In this document: piece by piece, positions 8,845 to 15,830 of the stretch
How positions within the stretch are numbered: the stretch's first letter is position 1
How the letters are laid out: every line of letters begins with the position of its first letter
Origin: Chitinophagaceae bacterium
GTDB taxonomy: Bacteria > Bacteroidota > Bacteroidia > Chitinophagales > Chitinophagaceae
Direction of reading: 5' to 3'
DNA: 16,967 bases
NCBI GenBank assembly: GCA_021738605.1
Contig: JAIPBY010000023.1
Coordinates: 1-16,967 of the forward strand
Program-made: the position numbers and the translations under genes
The notes under the pieces: generated by a model
What the model was told of the DNA's origin: nothing
Database searches by the model: none
Seen by the model: only the letters and a program-made list of their open reading frames with translations

Positions 8845-9444
8845 TTATTTGTTCAGCTTTTTATCACCATTAAAATATTCCTTTGCCACCTGATCAAGTG
8901 CATCATAAAATCCTTCACCGTAAAGTCTTGTGATGGGTTCTTTCAGAAATTTATATACTGGCACTTTCAGCTCCGCACCCAAGCTGCATGCAGGGCTGCA
9001 CATGTCTTCACGGGGTTCATAGTTGAGCATCTCATGGTTGGTATACCGGCTCTTGCTTTTTTTGATGGGATAGAGATGGCAGGAGATAGGCTTCTTCCAT
9101 TTGATCTGGCCTTTGTTGTAGGCCTCTTCAAATACGCATTTTATGATCCCCTGCTGATCACGCACCCCATAGGTGCATATTTTGTTTTCGACTGTTGGCG
9201 TAACCCAGCCAAACTCACGGTCGTAGCGATACAATCCATTTTTTTCTACTTCTTTGATACCATCTTTTGTCATCAGTGGCTTGACAATTTCATAGCTCTT
9301 GTTTACCTCATCAAGTTCTTGATCTGTCAGTGGTGCGCCCGCATCACCGTCCTCGCAACAGCCGCCCTTGCATTTGCTGAGGTTGCAAACAAACTGCGCT
9401 TCTACAATATCATCGCTAACCAGGATATCATCAATAACAATCAA
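8845..9444 (-). CDS. DUF3109 family cysteine-rich protein, TTG start
   Basis: The product is a 199-residue soluble protein with nine cysteines: C20, C25, C29 and C30 in CNLSKCKGGCC, then C90, C103, C122, C149 and C153. This matches DUF3109, a family common in Bacteroidota whose function I do not know. The CxxxxCxxxCC pattern recalls YkgJ-like zinc- or iron-binding proteins, so metal or Fe-S binding is plausible but inferred. I chose the TTG at 9444 because it gives MIVIDDILVSDD, which fits the family's usual N-terminus. The upstream TTG at 9462 lies inside a TATTTTTG promoter-like box and would start translation within the promoter. It is followed after 7 nt by the LutB-like gene, so the two are likely co-transcribed, which hints at a shared Fe-S or redox context. 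Confidence 0.85.
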   Translation of the reverse strand: MIVIDDILVSDDIVEAQFVCNLSKCKGGCCEDGDAGAPLTDQELDEVNKSYEIVKPLMTKDGIKEVEKNGLYRYDREFGWVTPTVENKICTYGVRDQQGIIKCVFEEAYNKGQIKWKKPISCHLYPIKKSKSRYTNHEMLNYEPREDMCSPACSLGAELKVPVYKFLKEPITRLYGEGFYDALDQVAKEYFNGDKKLNK

Positions 9445-9459
9445 AATGAAGAGTTTATG

Positions 9460-9467
9460 CAAAAATA
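9460..9467 (-). promoter_or_regulatory. -7 promoter box (TATTTTTG) for the DUF3109-lutB pair
   Basis: On the minus strand the sequence reads TATTTTTGCA, matching the Bacteroidota -7 consensus TAnnTTTG. It ends 15 nt before the TTG start at 9444, giving a short leader. No clear -33 TTG is seen at the normal distance, so the call rests on one box. Confidence 0.45.
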
Positions 9468-9508
9468 AGGGTTAATTGGTCGCCCCGAAAAGCATGTTTT
9501 GCACACTA

Positions 9509-10246
9509 TCAAAGGCTCATCATCTCCTTGAACCTGACAGCCTGGCGCCTGGAAACTTCAATCTTTTCTCCTCCCTTTATTTCAAGCAATAATCCTCCAT
9601 TGAAAAACGGCTCAACCCTTTCAATCATGCGCAGGTTTACAATGTGCTTGCGGTTGGCCCTGAAAAATGTTTTTGGATCAAGCCTTTCTTCCAGGGAATT
9701 CAGTGATTTAAGGATCAATGGCTTGTTGGCGCCAAAGAATACCCTTGCATAGTTGCCAACCGATTCAAACAACCGGATTTCTGCCAGTTTCACAAACCAG
9801 CATTTTTCACCATCTTTTACAAAAACCTGGTCCGATTCTGAAAGAGACATCCTGAGTTCCGATCGGTTTTCTGAAAATATCATCTCTTTTTCATCGATGG
9901 CCAAAAACTTTTGAACAGCATCTGAAAGGCGTTTGGGGTCGATGGGTTTCAACAGGTAATCCAGTGCATTGACTTCAAATGCACGGATGGCATATTCATC
10001 ATATGCGGTAGTAAAGATGACGGCTGGCAACCTCTCCAATTCCCGTAAAAGATCAAATCCAGTTTTCACTGGCATTTGAACATCCAACAAGATCAGGTCA
10101 GGTGTCATTTCAGTGATCAGGTTGAGGCCCTCGTCAGCATTGGCAGCTTCTCCGATAACCTCTATTTCAGGATGAAGGGCAAGCATTTTTTTCAATTCAT
10201 TCCTTGCGAGTCTCTCGTCGTCAATGATGATGGCGTTTTTTTTCAT
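9509..10246 (-). CDS. LytTR-family response regulator
   Basis: The product has 245 residues. The N-terminal receiver domain (1-120) has the acidic pair Asp9-Asp10, phospho-acceptor Asp55 in ILLDVQMP, Thr79/Thr80 and the conserved Lys100 in YLLKPID. A linker leads to a LytTR DNA-binding domain (about 140-245) with FRANRKHIVNLRMIERVEP and VSRRQAVRFK. It would act in the cytoplasm as a transcription factor phosphorylated by the kinase encoded just upstream (9-nt gap, same strand). ATG start with a weak AGGA 4 nt away. Targets are unknown; LytTR regulators in Bacteroidota often control envelope or transporter genes. No transporter partner is adjacent on this strand. Confidence 0.97.
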   Translation of the reverse strand: MKKNAIIIDDERLARNELKKMLALHPEIEVIGEAANADEGLNLITEMTPDLILLDVQMPVKTGFDLLRELERLPAVIFTTAYDEYAIRAFEVNALDYLLKPIDPKRLSDAVQKFLAIDEKEMIFSENRSELRMSLSESDQVFVKDGEKCWFVKLAEIRLFESVGNYARVFFGANKPLILKSLNSLEERLDPKTFFRANRKHIVNLRMIERVEPFFNGGLLLEIKGGEKIEVSRRQAVRFKEMMSL

Positions 10247-10255
10247 AAGTTCCTA

Positions 10256-11305
10256 TTAAGAAAGCGGAATAATCACTTTTGCTTCAACCATGTCTTTGTT
10301 CAGCTGTTCAATTGAAAAACTGGCAGCATCACCAAAAATCAACAGCAACCTGTTCGATGTGCTTTGCAGGCCAAATCCTTCATGATCAGGCTGAATGACC
10401 AACAACCCAGTATTGATGACCGACAATACAAGTTGTCCATTCGTTTCACTGGCCAGAATAGAAATCTCCCCCTTGTGCATTGTTTTTCCAATGCCATGTT
10501 TGATGGCATTCTCAACCAATGTTTGCAGCATCATGGGGGGAACCTGATGATCCAAGGTCTCATCATCGATGCCATATTGTACATTTAGTCTGTCTTCAAA
10601 CCTGATCAACTCCAACGCAAGATAATCCTTCACAATATTCAACTCTCGCTCGAGTGTGATGGTTTCGTGCTGATCAGAAGACATGCTGTAACGAAGGATA
10701 TTGCTCAATGCCGTAACCGCTTCGCGGGCCCTGTTGGGATCCTCATCAATCAAGGCCCGTATGCTGTTCATCGCATTGAAAATAAAATGCGGATTGATAT
10801 GGGATTTAATGGTCTTTAGCTCAAGAGACTTTACCAAGGCTTCCAATTTCAGGTTGTCCAGTTGGTTTTTTCTTGACTCTGCCACATAATGGTAGATAAA
10901 ATAAATACAGTTCCAAATGAAAAGATAGATGAAGGAAGAGAAAACATTGCTGCTGATTTTCTGGGAAATGGCCCATTGGGCTTCTTCCTTGTATTCAAGT
11001 CCCGCAAGCATGCTCAGATAGGTTTCCCCTATACCCACAGCCGTTGCGAATACGACTGAAACCAGGATAAAGCCCATCAACTGGAAATTGATGTTGCGCT
11101 GCAGCAGCTTCAGCCATTTGATGGTCAACCGCATGAAATGGGACATCAGCAGGCCGATGACAACATATACTCCCAAACGACCAATAAACTGGGCATCAAA
11201 AAGCTTGTAGGTAAAAGCAAAGAAAATGTTGATGCCAGCAAACATCAACCAGCCCAAGAATTGGAAAAGCCAGTATTTTGATATGTTCCAGAGGTATAGA
11301 TCCAT
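10256..11305 (-). CDS. LytS-type membrane sensor histidine kinase
   Basis: The product has 349 residues. Four hydrophobic segments (about 12-33, 43-60, 74-95 and 120-140) form a membrane sensor with little extracytoplasmic domain. A short coiled linker follows, then the His_kinase domain with SHINPHFIFNAMNSIRALI, in which His173 of NPHF is the expected phospho-acceptor. The N-box is LVENAIKHG and the G-box region is GFGLQSTSNRLL. It pairs with the LytTR regulator 9 nt downstream. I chose the ATG at 11305: an upstream in-frame TTG (11314) falls inside a TAGCTTTG promoter-like box. The signal sensed cannot be inferred from the sequence. Confidence 0.95.
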   Translation of the reverse strand: MDLYLWNISKYWLFQFLGWLMFAGINIFFAFTYKLFDAQFIGRLGVYVVIGLLMSHFMRLTIKWLKLLQRNINFQLMGFILVSVVFATAVGIGETYLSMLAGLEYKEEAQWAISQKISSNVFSSFIYLFIWNCIYFIYHYVAESRKNQLDNLKLEALVKSLELKTIKSHINPHFIFNAMNSIRALIDEDPNRAREAVTALSNILRYSMSSDQHETITLERELNIVKDYLALELIRFEDRLNVQYGIDDETLDHQVPPMMLQTLVENAIKHGIGKTMHKGEISILASETNGQLVLSVINTGLLVIQPDHEGFGLQSTSNRLLLIFGDAASFSIEQLNKDMVEAKVIIPLS

Positions 11306-11311
11306 TAATTT

Positions 11312-11319
11312 CAAAGCTA
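11312..11319 (-). promoter_or_regulatory. -7 promoter box (TAGCTTTG) for the kinase-regulator operon
   Basis: On the minus strand TAGCTTTG fits TAnnTTTG exactly and ends only 6 nt before the ATG at 11305. Transcription would then begin at or next to the start codon, giving a leaderless or nearly leaderless mRNA. No good -33 TTG is visible, so confidence is limited. Confidence 0.35.
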
Positions 11320-11513
11320 TACAATTGAATAAGAAGGGAAAAATGGTTTTTTACAGGAGGCTTTTCAGGCCGGTTGACTGGTAAAACCCCCAAGAATGGA
11401 CGGCGGGACCTCGCCATTGGATAATGCGCCTTTGGATGGTATAATCCTTATTTTGACTAACTTTATGTATTCCAAGCAAGGGCAAGCCCGAACAAATAGC
11501 ATCAGTCCTTGTT

Positions 11514-11521
11514 TAAATTTA
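11514..11521 (+). promoter_or_regulatory. Candidate -7 box (TAAATTTA) for dxs
   Basis: TAAATTTACA differs from the TAnnTTTGCA pattern at one base and ends 23 nt before the dxs ATG at 11545. A competing candidate is TAACTTTA (11458-11465) with TTTG at 11431-11434, spacing 23. The rest of the 239-nt divergent region between the kinase and dxs shows no RNA gene or repeat that I can support. Confidence 0.3.
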
Positions 11522-11544
11522 CATCGCTACAAACTGCATTCAAT

Positions 11545-13473
11545 ATGACACAAATCGAAGCCGGTGCATTGCTCAAGCAAATCAACTCTCCCAACGATCT
11601 TAAAAGGATCGGCAAGGATGAACTATACAAGATTTGTGATGAATTAAGGCAATATATTGTTGATGTTGTCAGTGTGCATGGCGGTCATTTTGCAGCAAGC
11701 CTTGGTGTTGTTGAACTTTCTGTAGCCCTTCATTACGTGTACAATACCCCTTATGACCAATTGGTCTGGGACGTAGGCCACCAGGCCTATGGCCACAAGA
11801 TCCTTACAGGAAGAAGAGACAATTTCCATACCAACAGAAAATACGGTGGACTCAGTGGTTTTCCCAAAAGAACTGAAAGTGAATACGATGCTTTTGGCGT
11901 AGGCCACTCTTCCACGTCAATTTCTGCAGCCCTGGGGATGGCCATTGCCGCAAAATACAATGGCGAAAAAGACAAGAAATCTGTGGCTGTTATCGGAGAT
12001 GGTTCAATGACTGCAGGAATGGCCTTCGAAGCCATGAACCACGCAGGCGTAACAGATGCCGACATGCTGGTCATCCTGAATGACAATTGCATGAGCATTG
12101 ACCCCAATGTAGGATCACTAAGGGAATACCTTACAGACATCACCACTTCCCATACCTACAACAAACTGAAAGATGATATCTGGAATACCCTTGGAAAACT
12201 TCCCATAGGAGGAAATTTCAGCAGGGAAATGGCCAGCAAGTTAGAACACAGCATCAAGGGTTTCATCAACAAACGGAGCAACCTGTTCGAGTCCATGAAC
12301 ATGCGGTATTTCGGTCCAATTGATGGACACAACATCACCAAACTCGTTGATACCCTCAAAGACCTGAGGGATATACCGGGACCAAAGCTGCTCCACATCA
12401 TCACAACCAAAGGAAAAGGATATGCACTGGCCGAAAAGGACCAAACCAAATGGCATGCCCCAGGTTTGTTTGATAAAGTGACTGGCGAGATTTACAAAAA
12501 AACGTTTGATACACCCCAGCCACCAAAATACCAGGATGTATTTGGCAAGACCATTGTTGAGCTGGCTGAAAAAAATAAAAAGATTTTTGGCATTACCCCG
12601 GCAATGCCATCCGGTTCATCACTGAAGTTCATGATGGATGAAATGCCTGACAGGGCCTTTGATGTTGGTATCTGCGAACAACATGCTGTGACGTTGAGTG
12701 CAGGCATGGCAACGCAGGGATTGAAGGTTTTTTGCAACATCTATTCCTCCTTCATGCAGCGAGCGTATGATCAGGTGGTGCATGATGTGGCCATACAAAA
12801 ACTACCGGTGGTATTTTGTCTGGACCGTGCAGGACTGGTTGGCGATGATGGGCCCACGCACCACGGTGTCTATGATATCCCCTATATGCGCTGTATTCCC
12901 AACATGATTGTGTCTGCCCCCATGAACGAGGCGGAGTTGAGGGATCTCATGTATACGGCACAGCTTGAAACCACCAATTTGCCTTTTGTCATTCGCTATC
13001 CACGGGGCGAGGGCATGATGCCTGATTGGAAAACAACCATGAAGGAAATTGAGATAGGCAAAGGGCGCAAACTCAAAGAAGGAAAAGAGATTGCCATCCT
13101 GTCATTTGGGCATCCGGGCAATTTCGCTGCTGCGGCCATCAGAAACCTGATGGCAGATGGCATCACCCCGGGTCACTACGACATGCGTTTTGCAAAACCA
13201 CTGGATGAAGAAATGTTGCATGAAGTATTTTCAACATACAACAAAATCATCACCGTTGAAGATGGTACTGTTGTTGGAGGTATTGGCGCAGCCATTTTGG
13301 AATTCATGGCTGAAAATGGCTACAAGGCTGATGTAAGGATCCTGGGAATTCCGGATCGCATTGTTGAACATGGCTCACAGAAGGAATTGCACAAGGAGTG
13401 CCATTACGATGCAGAAGCGATTGCTACGACAGCAAGGGAGATGATGAAAGCTGTTGTCAGCGTTATTCAATAA
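11545..13473 (+). CDS. dxs: 1-deoxy-D-xylulose-5-phosphate synthase
   Basis: Dxs condenses pyruvate and glyceraldehyde-3-phosphate to DXP, the entry step of the MEP isoprenoid pathway (also feeding thiamine and pyridoxal), in the cytoplasm with thiamine diphosphate. The product has 642 residues from the ATG. The TPP/Mg site is GDGSMTAGMAFEAMN (Gly151-Asp152-Gly153) with LNDN (Asn181). Other hallmarks are DVGHQAYGHKILTGR, YFGPIDGHN, and the pyrimidine-domain VGICEQHAVTLSAG with the catalytic Glu378, then CLDRAGLVGDDGPTHHG. The C-terminal transketolase domain ends normally. A TTG 12 codons upstream would add residues with no counterpart in the usual LLKQINSP-type N-terminus, so I prefer the ATG. 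The 3' end overlaps convergent scpA by 11 nt. Confidence 0.98.
   Translation: MTQIEAGALLKQINSPNDLKRIGKDELYKICDELRQYIVDVVSVHGGHFAASLGVVELSVALHYVYNTPYDQLVWDVGHQAYGHKILTGRRDNFHTNRKYGGLSGFPKRTESEYDAFGVGHSSTSISAALGMAIAAKYNGEKDKKSVAVIGDGSMTAGMAFEAMNHAGVTDADMLVILNDNCMSIDPNVGSLREYLTDITTSHTYNKLKDDIWNTLGKLPIGGNFSREMASKLEHSIKGFINKRSNLFESMNMRYFGPIDGHNITKLVDTLKDLRDIPGPKLLHIITTKGKGYALAEKDQTKWHAPGLFDKVTGEIYKKTFDTPQPPKYQDVFGKTIVELAEKNKKIFGITPAMPSGSSLKFMMDEMPDRAFDVGICEQHAVTLSAGMATQGLKVFCNIYSSFMQRAYDQVVHDVAIQKLPVVFCLDRAGLVGDDGPTHHGVYDIPYMRCIPNMIVSAPMNEAELRDLMYTAQLETTNLPFVIRYPRGEGMMPDWKTTMKEIEIGKGRKLKEGKEIAILSFGHPGNFAAAAIRNLMADGITPGHYDMRFAKPLDEEMLHEVFSTYNKIITVEDGTVVGGIGAAILEFMAENGYKADVRILGIPDRIVEHGSQKELHKECHYDAEAIATTAREMMKAVVSVIQ
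13463..13473. other. Palindromic 11-nt overlap of dxs and scpA 3' ends
   Basis: TTATTCAATAA is a perfect odd palindrome (TTATT-C-AATAA) with the dxs TAA at its right end and the scpA TAA, on the other strand, at its left end. It has the same geometry as the overlap at 7452-7462. Confidence 0.8.
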
Positions 13474-14242
13474 TGGTGACCAACTGATCTTCAGGTCTTT
13501 CATCATTGTATTCAATGATGAAATTGTTTTTTCCTTCACCAATGATGATGGCCAGATAACTTTGTTGAACAAGTTCCAGTAAGGTAAGGAATAGAAAAAT
13601 GGCATGCAGCCTGTCCTGACAAACGTCAAATACCTTTTCAAAAGACATGGTCTTTTCCTGGGCGCTGACTTTCAGCACATACTCACGGGTTTCATCCATG
13701 GTATAGTTGTACCTATAGACAACATGCTGCGGTTTGTTCTGGCGATCGTGCACCCTTTGCATCACCTTTTCAAAGACTTTCATCAGTTTGAAAAGCGAGA
13801 TGGATTGTATCTCCGTTCCTTCTGAAGACTCCTCACCTATGGCATAAAGATCTTGCTGGAGGTTGCCCCGCTTCACCATGAACATCCGCTGTTGTTCAAG
13901 CTCCGCAAGCTTTAAAGAAGCTTCCTTGAATTTTTTATACTCAAGAATTTTATCAATCAATTCTTTTCTTGGATCAATCTCATTACCCTGGTCATCCAGC
14001 TCTTTTCGGGGAAGCAACATTTTTGCTTTGATCCTGATCAGGGTGGAAATGAAAAGAATGAACTCACTGCTCAATTCTATATTGTCCTCCTCAGACTTTT
14101 TGATAAAAGCCAGGAAGTCATCAATGATGCTGGTGATGGGGATATTGTAAATATCTAACTCATCTCTTTCAATGAAGAAAAGCAAAAGGTCGAACGGACC
14201 TTCAAACTGAGGCAATCTGATCTGGTAAGAGGCAGTATTCAA
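13463..14242 (-). CDS. scpA: Segregation and condensation protein A, TTG start
   Basis: ScpA is the kleisin subunit that links SMC heads and binds ScpB in the bacterial condensin. The product has 259 residues from the TTG at 14242 (MNTASYQIRLPQFEGPFD). The kleisin N-terminal signature is FEGPFDLLLFFIERDELDIY, followed by the helical STLIRIKAKMLLPRKELDD segment, a charged middle (EYKKFKEASLKLAELEQQRMF) and a C-terminal winged-helix-like part. The open frame extends upstream to 14440, but those 66 residues are low in similarity to any ScpA, lie across a promoter-like box and overlap the divergent transporter gene, so I excluded them. No scpB or smc is visible in the window. The stop overlaps dxs. 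Confidence 0.92.
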   Translation of the reverse strand: MNTASYQIRLPQFEGPFDLLLFFIERDELDIYNIPITSIIDDFLAFIKKSEEDNIELSSEFILFISTLIRIKAKMLLPRKELDDQGNEIDPRKELIDKILEYKKFKEASLKLAELEQQRMFMVKRGNLQQDLYAIGEESSEGTEIQSISLFKLMKVFEKVMQRVHDRQNKPQHVVYRYNYTMDETREYVLKVSAQEKTMSFEKVFDVCQDRLHAIFLFLTLLELVQQSYLAIIIGEGKNNFIIEYNDERPEDQLVTIIE

Positions 14243-14270
14243 AACAGTTGAATTGAAGTGGGTAAGGCGA

Positions 14271-14278
14271 CAAATATA
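14271..14278 (-). promoter_or_regulatory. -7 promoter box (TATATTTG) for scpA
   Basis: On the minus strand TATATTTG matches TAnnTTTG and ends 28 nt before the TTG start at 14242. It supports the short scpA start. A -33 element at normal spacing is not evident. Confidence 0.4.
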
Positions 14279-14347
14279 GGAAATTGATGCAAATAATGAA
14301 GATGGGTAGGCAATTTTAACGACCTTCACGAACCAAAATCGTTTAGC

Positions 14348-15202
14348 GTGAAATGGATCCTGTTCATCATTCTCTGCCTCACCTGGGGAAGCTCCTTCAT
14401 CATCATGAAAGAGGGAATGGAAATACTGAGTCCTTATCAACTGGCTTCCATCAGGATAATCTCAGCCGGCCTGGTCATGCTTCCATGGATTAGAACCGCC
14501 TATAGGGCTGTTCCGAAAAAAGCGGTGCCCGCCCTGATCCTTTCTGGATTTTTGGGGACCCTTTTCCCTGCCTACCTCTTTTGCATTGCCCAAACCAAAA
14601 TTGACAGCTCGATTGCTGGAATCCTCAATGCACTCACACCAATTTTTACCCTGGCCATCGGGATGTTGTTCTTTAACCTTAGGGTAGGATGGATCAAATG
14701 GGTGGGCATGTTACTGGGTTTTGCCGGAATGCTGGTCCTGGTTTTGGGTGCTTCAAGACAAATCAACATGCAATACATTGGATATACATTTTTCGTCATT
14801 ATTGCCACCATCTGCTATGGCTTGAATGTAAATGTGGTGAACCAATACCTTAAAGACGTTGCCCCCTTGCACATTGCAACCATCGCCTTTACGGCATTGA
14901 TCATACCCAACCTGATCATCCTGGCCTCAACAGGCTATTTCTCCGATCCGAATCTTCTAAATGGTAGTTTTTCCAGGGGAACAGTTGCAGGTGCTGTTTT
15001 GGGTATAGTTAGCACCTGTCTGGCATCTGTCATTTTCTATACCCTGATGAAAAAAGCGGGACCAGTTTTTGCATCCATGGTAACCTATGGGATTCCTTTG
15101 GTGGCCATGGGATGGGGCTTAGTAGCAGGAGAAACCATCACTGCTGTACAAGTCATGGGGATGGTCGTGATCCTGGGAGGCGTAAGACTGGCCAACAAAT
15201 AG
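14348..15202 (+). CDS. EamA-family (drug/metabolite) transporter, second copy, GTG start
   Basis: The product has 284 residues and about ten membrane helices in two EamA repeats. Repeat 1 begins FIILCLTWGSSFIIMKEG and contains SPYQLASIRIISAGL. Repeat 2 begins near residue 140 (YTFFVIIATICYGLNVNVVNQYL) and ends TYGIPLVAMGWGLVAGE. It belongs to the same superfamily as the gene at 6545 but is not a recent duplicate: the two differ along their whole length. The GTG at 14348 gives MKWILFI, so the first helix starts at once, as is usual; I see no Shine-Dalgarno. It is divergent from scpA (105-nt gap) and ends 2 nt from the convergent frr stop. The substrate is unknown. Confidence 0.92.
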   Translation: MKWILFIILCLTWGSSFIIMKEGMEILSPYQLASIRIISAGLVMLPWIRTAYRAVPKKAVPALILSGFLGTLFPAYLFCIAQTKIDSSIAGILNALTPIFTLAIGMLFFNLRVGWIKWVGMLLGFAGMLVLVLGASRQINMQYIGYTFFVIIATICYGLNVNVVNQYLKDVAPLHIATIAFTALIIPNLIILASTGYFSDPNLLNGSFSRGTVAGAVLGIVSTCLASVIFYTLMKKAGPVFASMVTYGIPLVAMGWGLVAGETITAVQVMGMVVILGGVRLANK

Positions 15203-15204
15203 AC

Positions 15205-15768
15205 CTATACACTCATGATTTCCTTTTCCTTGGCAGCAAGATGCTTTTCAATAAGGGCAATGAATTTATTGGTCATCTCCTGAATTTCCTTTTCGGCATC
15301 AGTGGCTATATCTTCACTCAAACCATTTTTCTGCATTTTTTTCACTTGTTCAATGGCATCTCTTCTGATGTTGCGGATGGCAACTTTGGATTGTTCGCCT
15401 TCATTTTGAACCCTTTTTACTATTTCTTTCCTCCTTTCCTCAGTCATAGGGGGAAGAAAAATGCGGATGATGCTTCCGTCATTTTGTGGTGTCACACCAA
15501 TATTGGCGGCAATGATGGAGCGCTCAATCAGTTGCAACATGTTCTTCTCCCAGGGCTGAATGGTAAGTGTTCTGGCGTCAGCAACAGAAATATTGGCCAC
15601 CTGGGCAATTCCGGTTGGAGCACCATAATAATCTACAGTAAGTCCATCAAACATCTGAGGATTTGCCCTGCCGGCACGAATTTTAGTAAGCTCTGATTCA
15701 AGATGTGAAATTGCTTTTTCCATCGTGGCAGTGGCATCTAACATGTGCAATTCAAGTTCTTCAGACAT
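15205..15768 (-). CDS. frr: Ribosome recycling factor
   Basis: RRF splits the post-termination ribosome together with EF-G. The product has 187 residues from ATG 15768, close to the 185 of E. coli. The signature KIRAGRANPQMFDGLTVDYYG lies near residues 29-49. Also seen are TIQPWEKNMLQLIERSI, the NDGSIIRIFLPPMTEERRKE stretch and the long helical tail ending EKEIMSV. An upstream in-frame TTG (15789) lies within a TAGATTTG promoter-like box and is rejected as a start. The gene lies downstream of the glycosyl transferase gene (62-nt gap, same strand) rather than beside pyrH, its common partner. Confidence 0.97.
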   Translation of the reverse strand: MSEELELHMLDATATMEKAISHLESELTKIRAGRANPQMFDGLTVDYYGAPTGIAQVANISVADARTLTIQPWEKNMLQLIERSIIAANIGVTPQNDGSIIRIFLPPMTEERRKEIVKRVQNEGEQSKVAIRNIRRDAIEQVKKMQKNGLSEDIATDAEKEIQEMTNKFIALIEKHLAAKEKEIMSV

Positions 15769-15786
15769 AAAGGGAAATTTTGTCTG

Positions 15787-15794
15787 CAAATCTA
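15787..15794 (-). promoter_or_regulatory. -7 promoter box (TAGATTTG) for frr
   Basis: On the minus strand TAGATTTGCA matches TAnnTTTG and ends 18 nt before the frr ATG at 15768. It lies in the 62-nt gap after the glycosyl transferase gene, suggesting that frr has its own promoter. No -33 TTG is seen at standard distance. Confidence 0.45.
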
Positions 15795-15830
15795 CTGAAT
15801 GAAAATAGAATGAGGGAAATAAAAGAAATG

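Noticed and set aside
9468..9508. Possible terminator between the response regulator and the DUF3109 gene
   Set aside because: No stable stem followed by a U-tract is visible on the minus strand, so read-through from the kinase operon remains possible.
11480..11489. GGGC-aa-GCCC in the dxs upstream region as a hairpin
   Set aside because: A 2-nt loop cannot close over this stem; at most it is a short dyad, with no supporting context.
6545..15202. The two EamA transporters as a recent duplication or a repeat
   Set aside because: The proteins differ in length, start region and most residues; they share only family-level motifs.
15112..15696. 194-codon open frame on the plus strand
   Set aside because: It overlaps the end of the EamA gene in another frame and is antisense to frr; the Phe-rich translation looks like a shadow.
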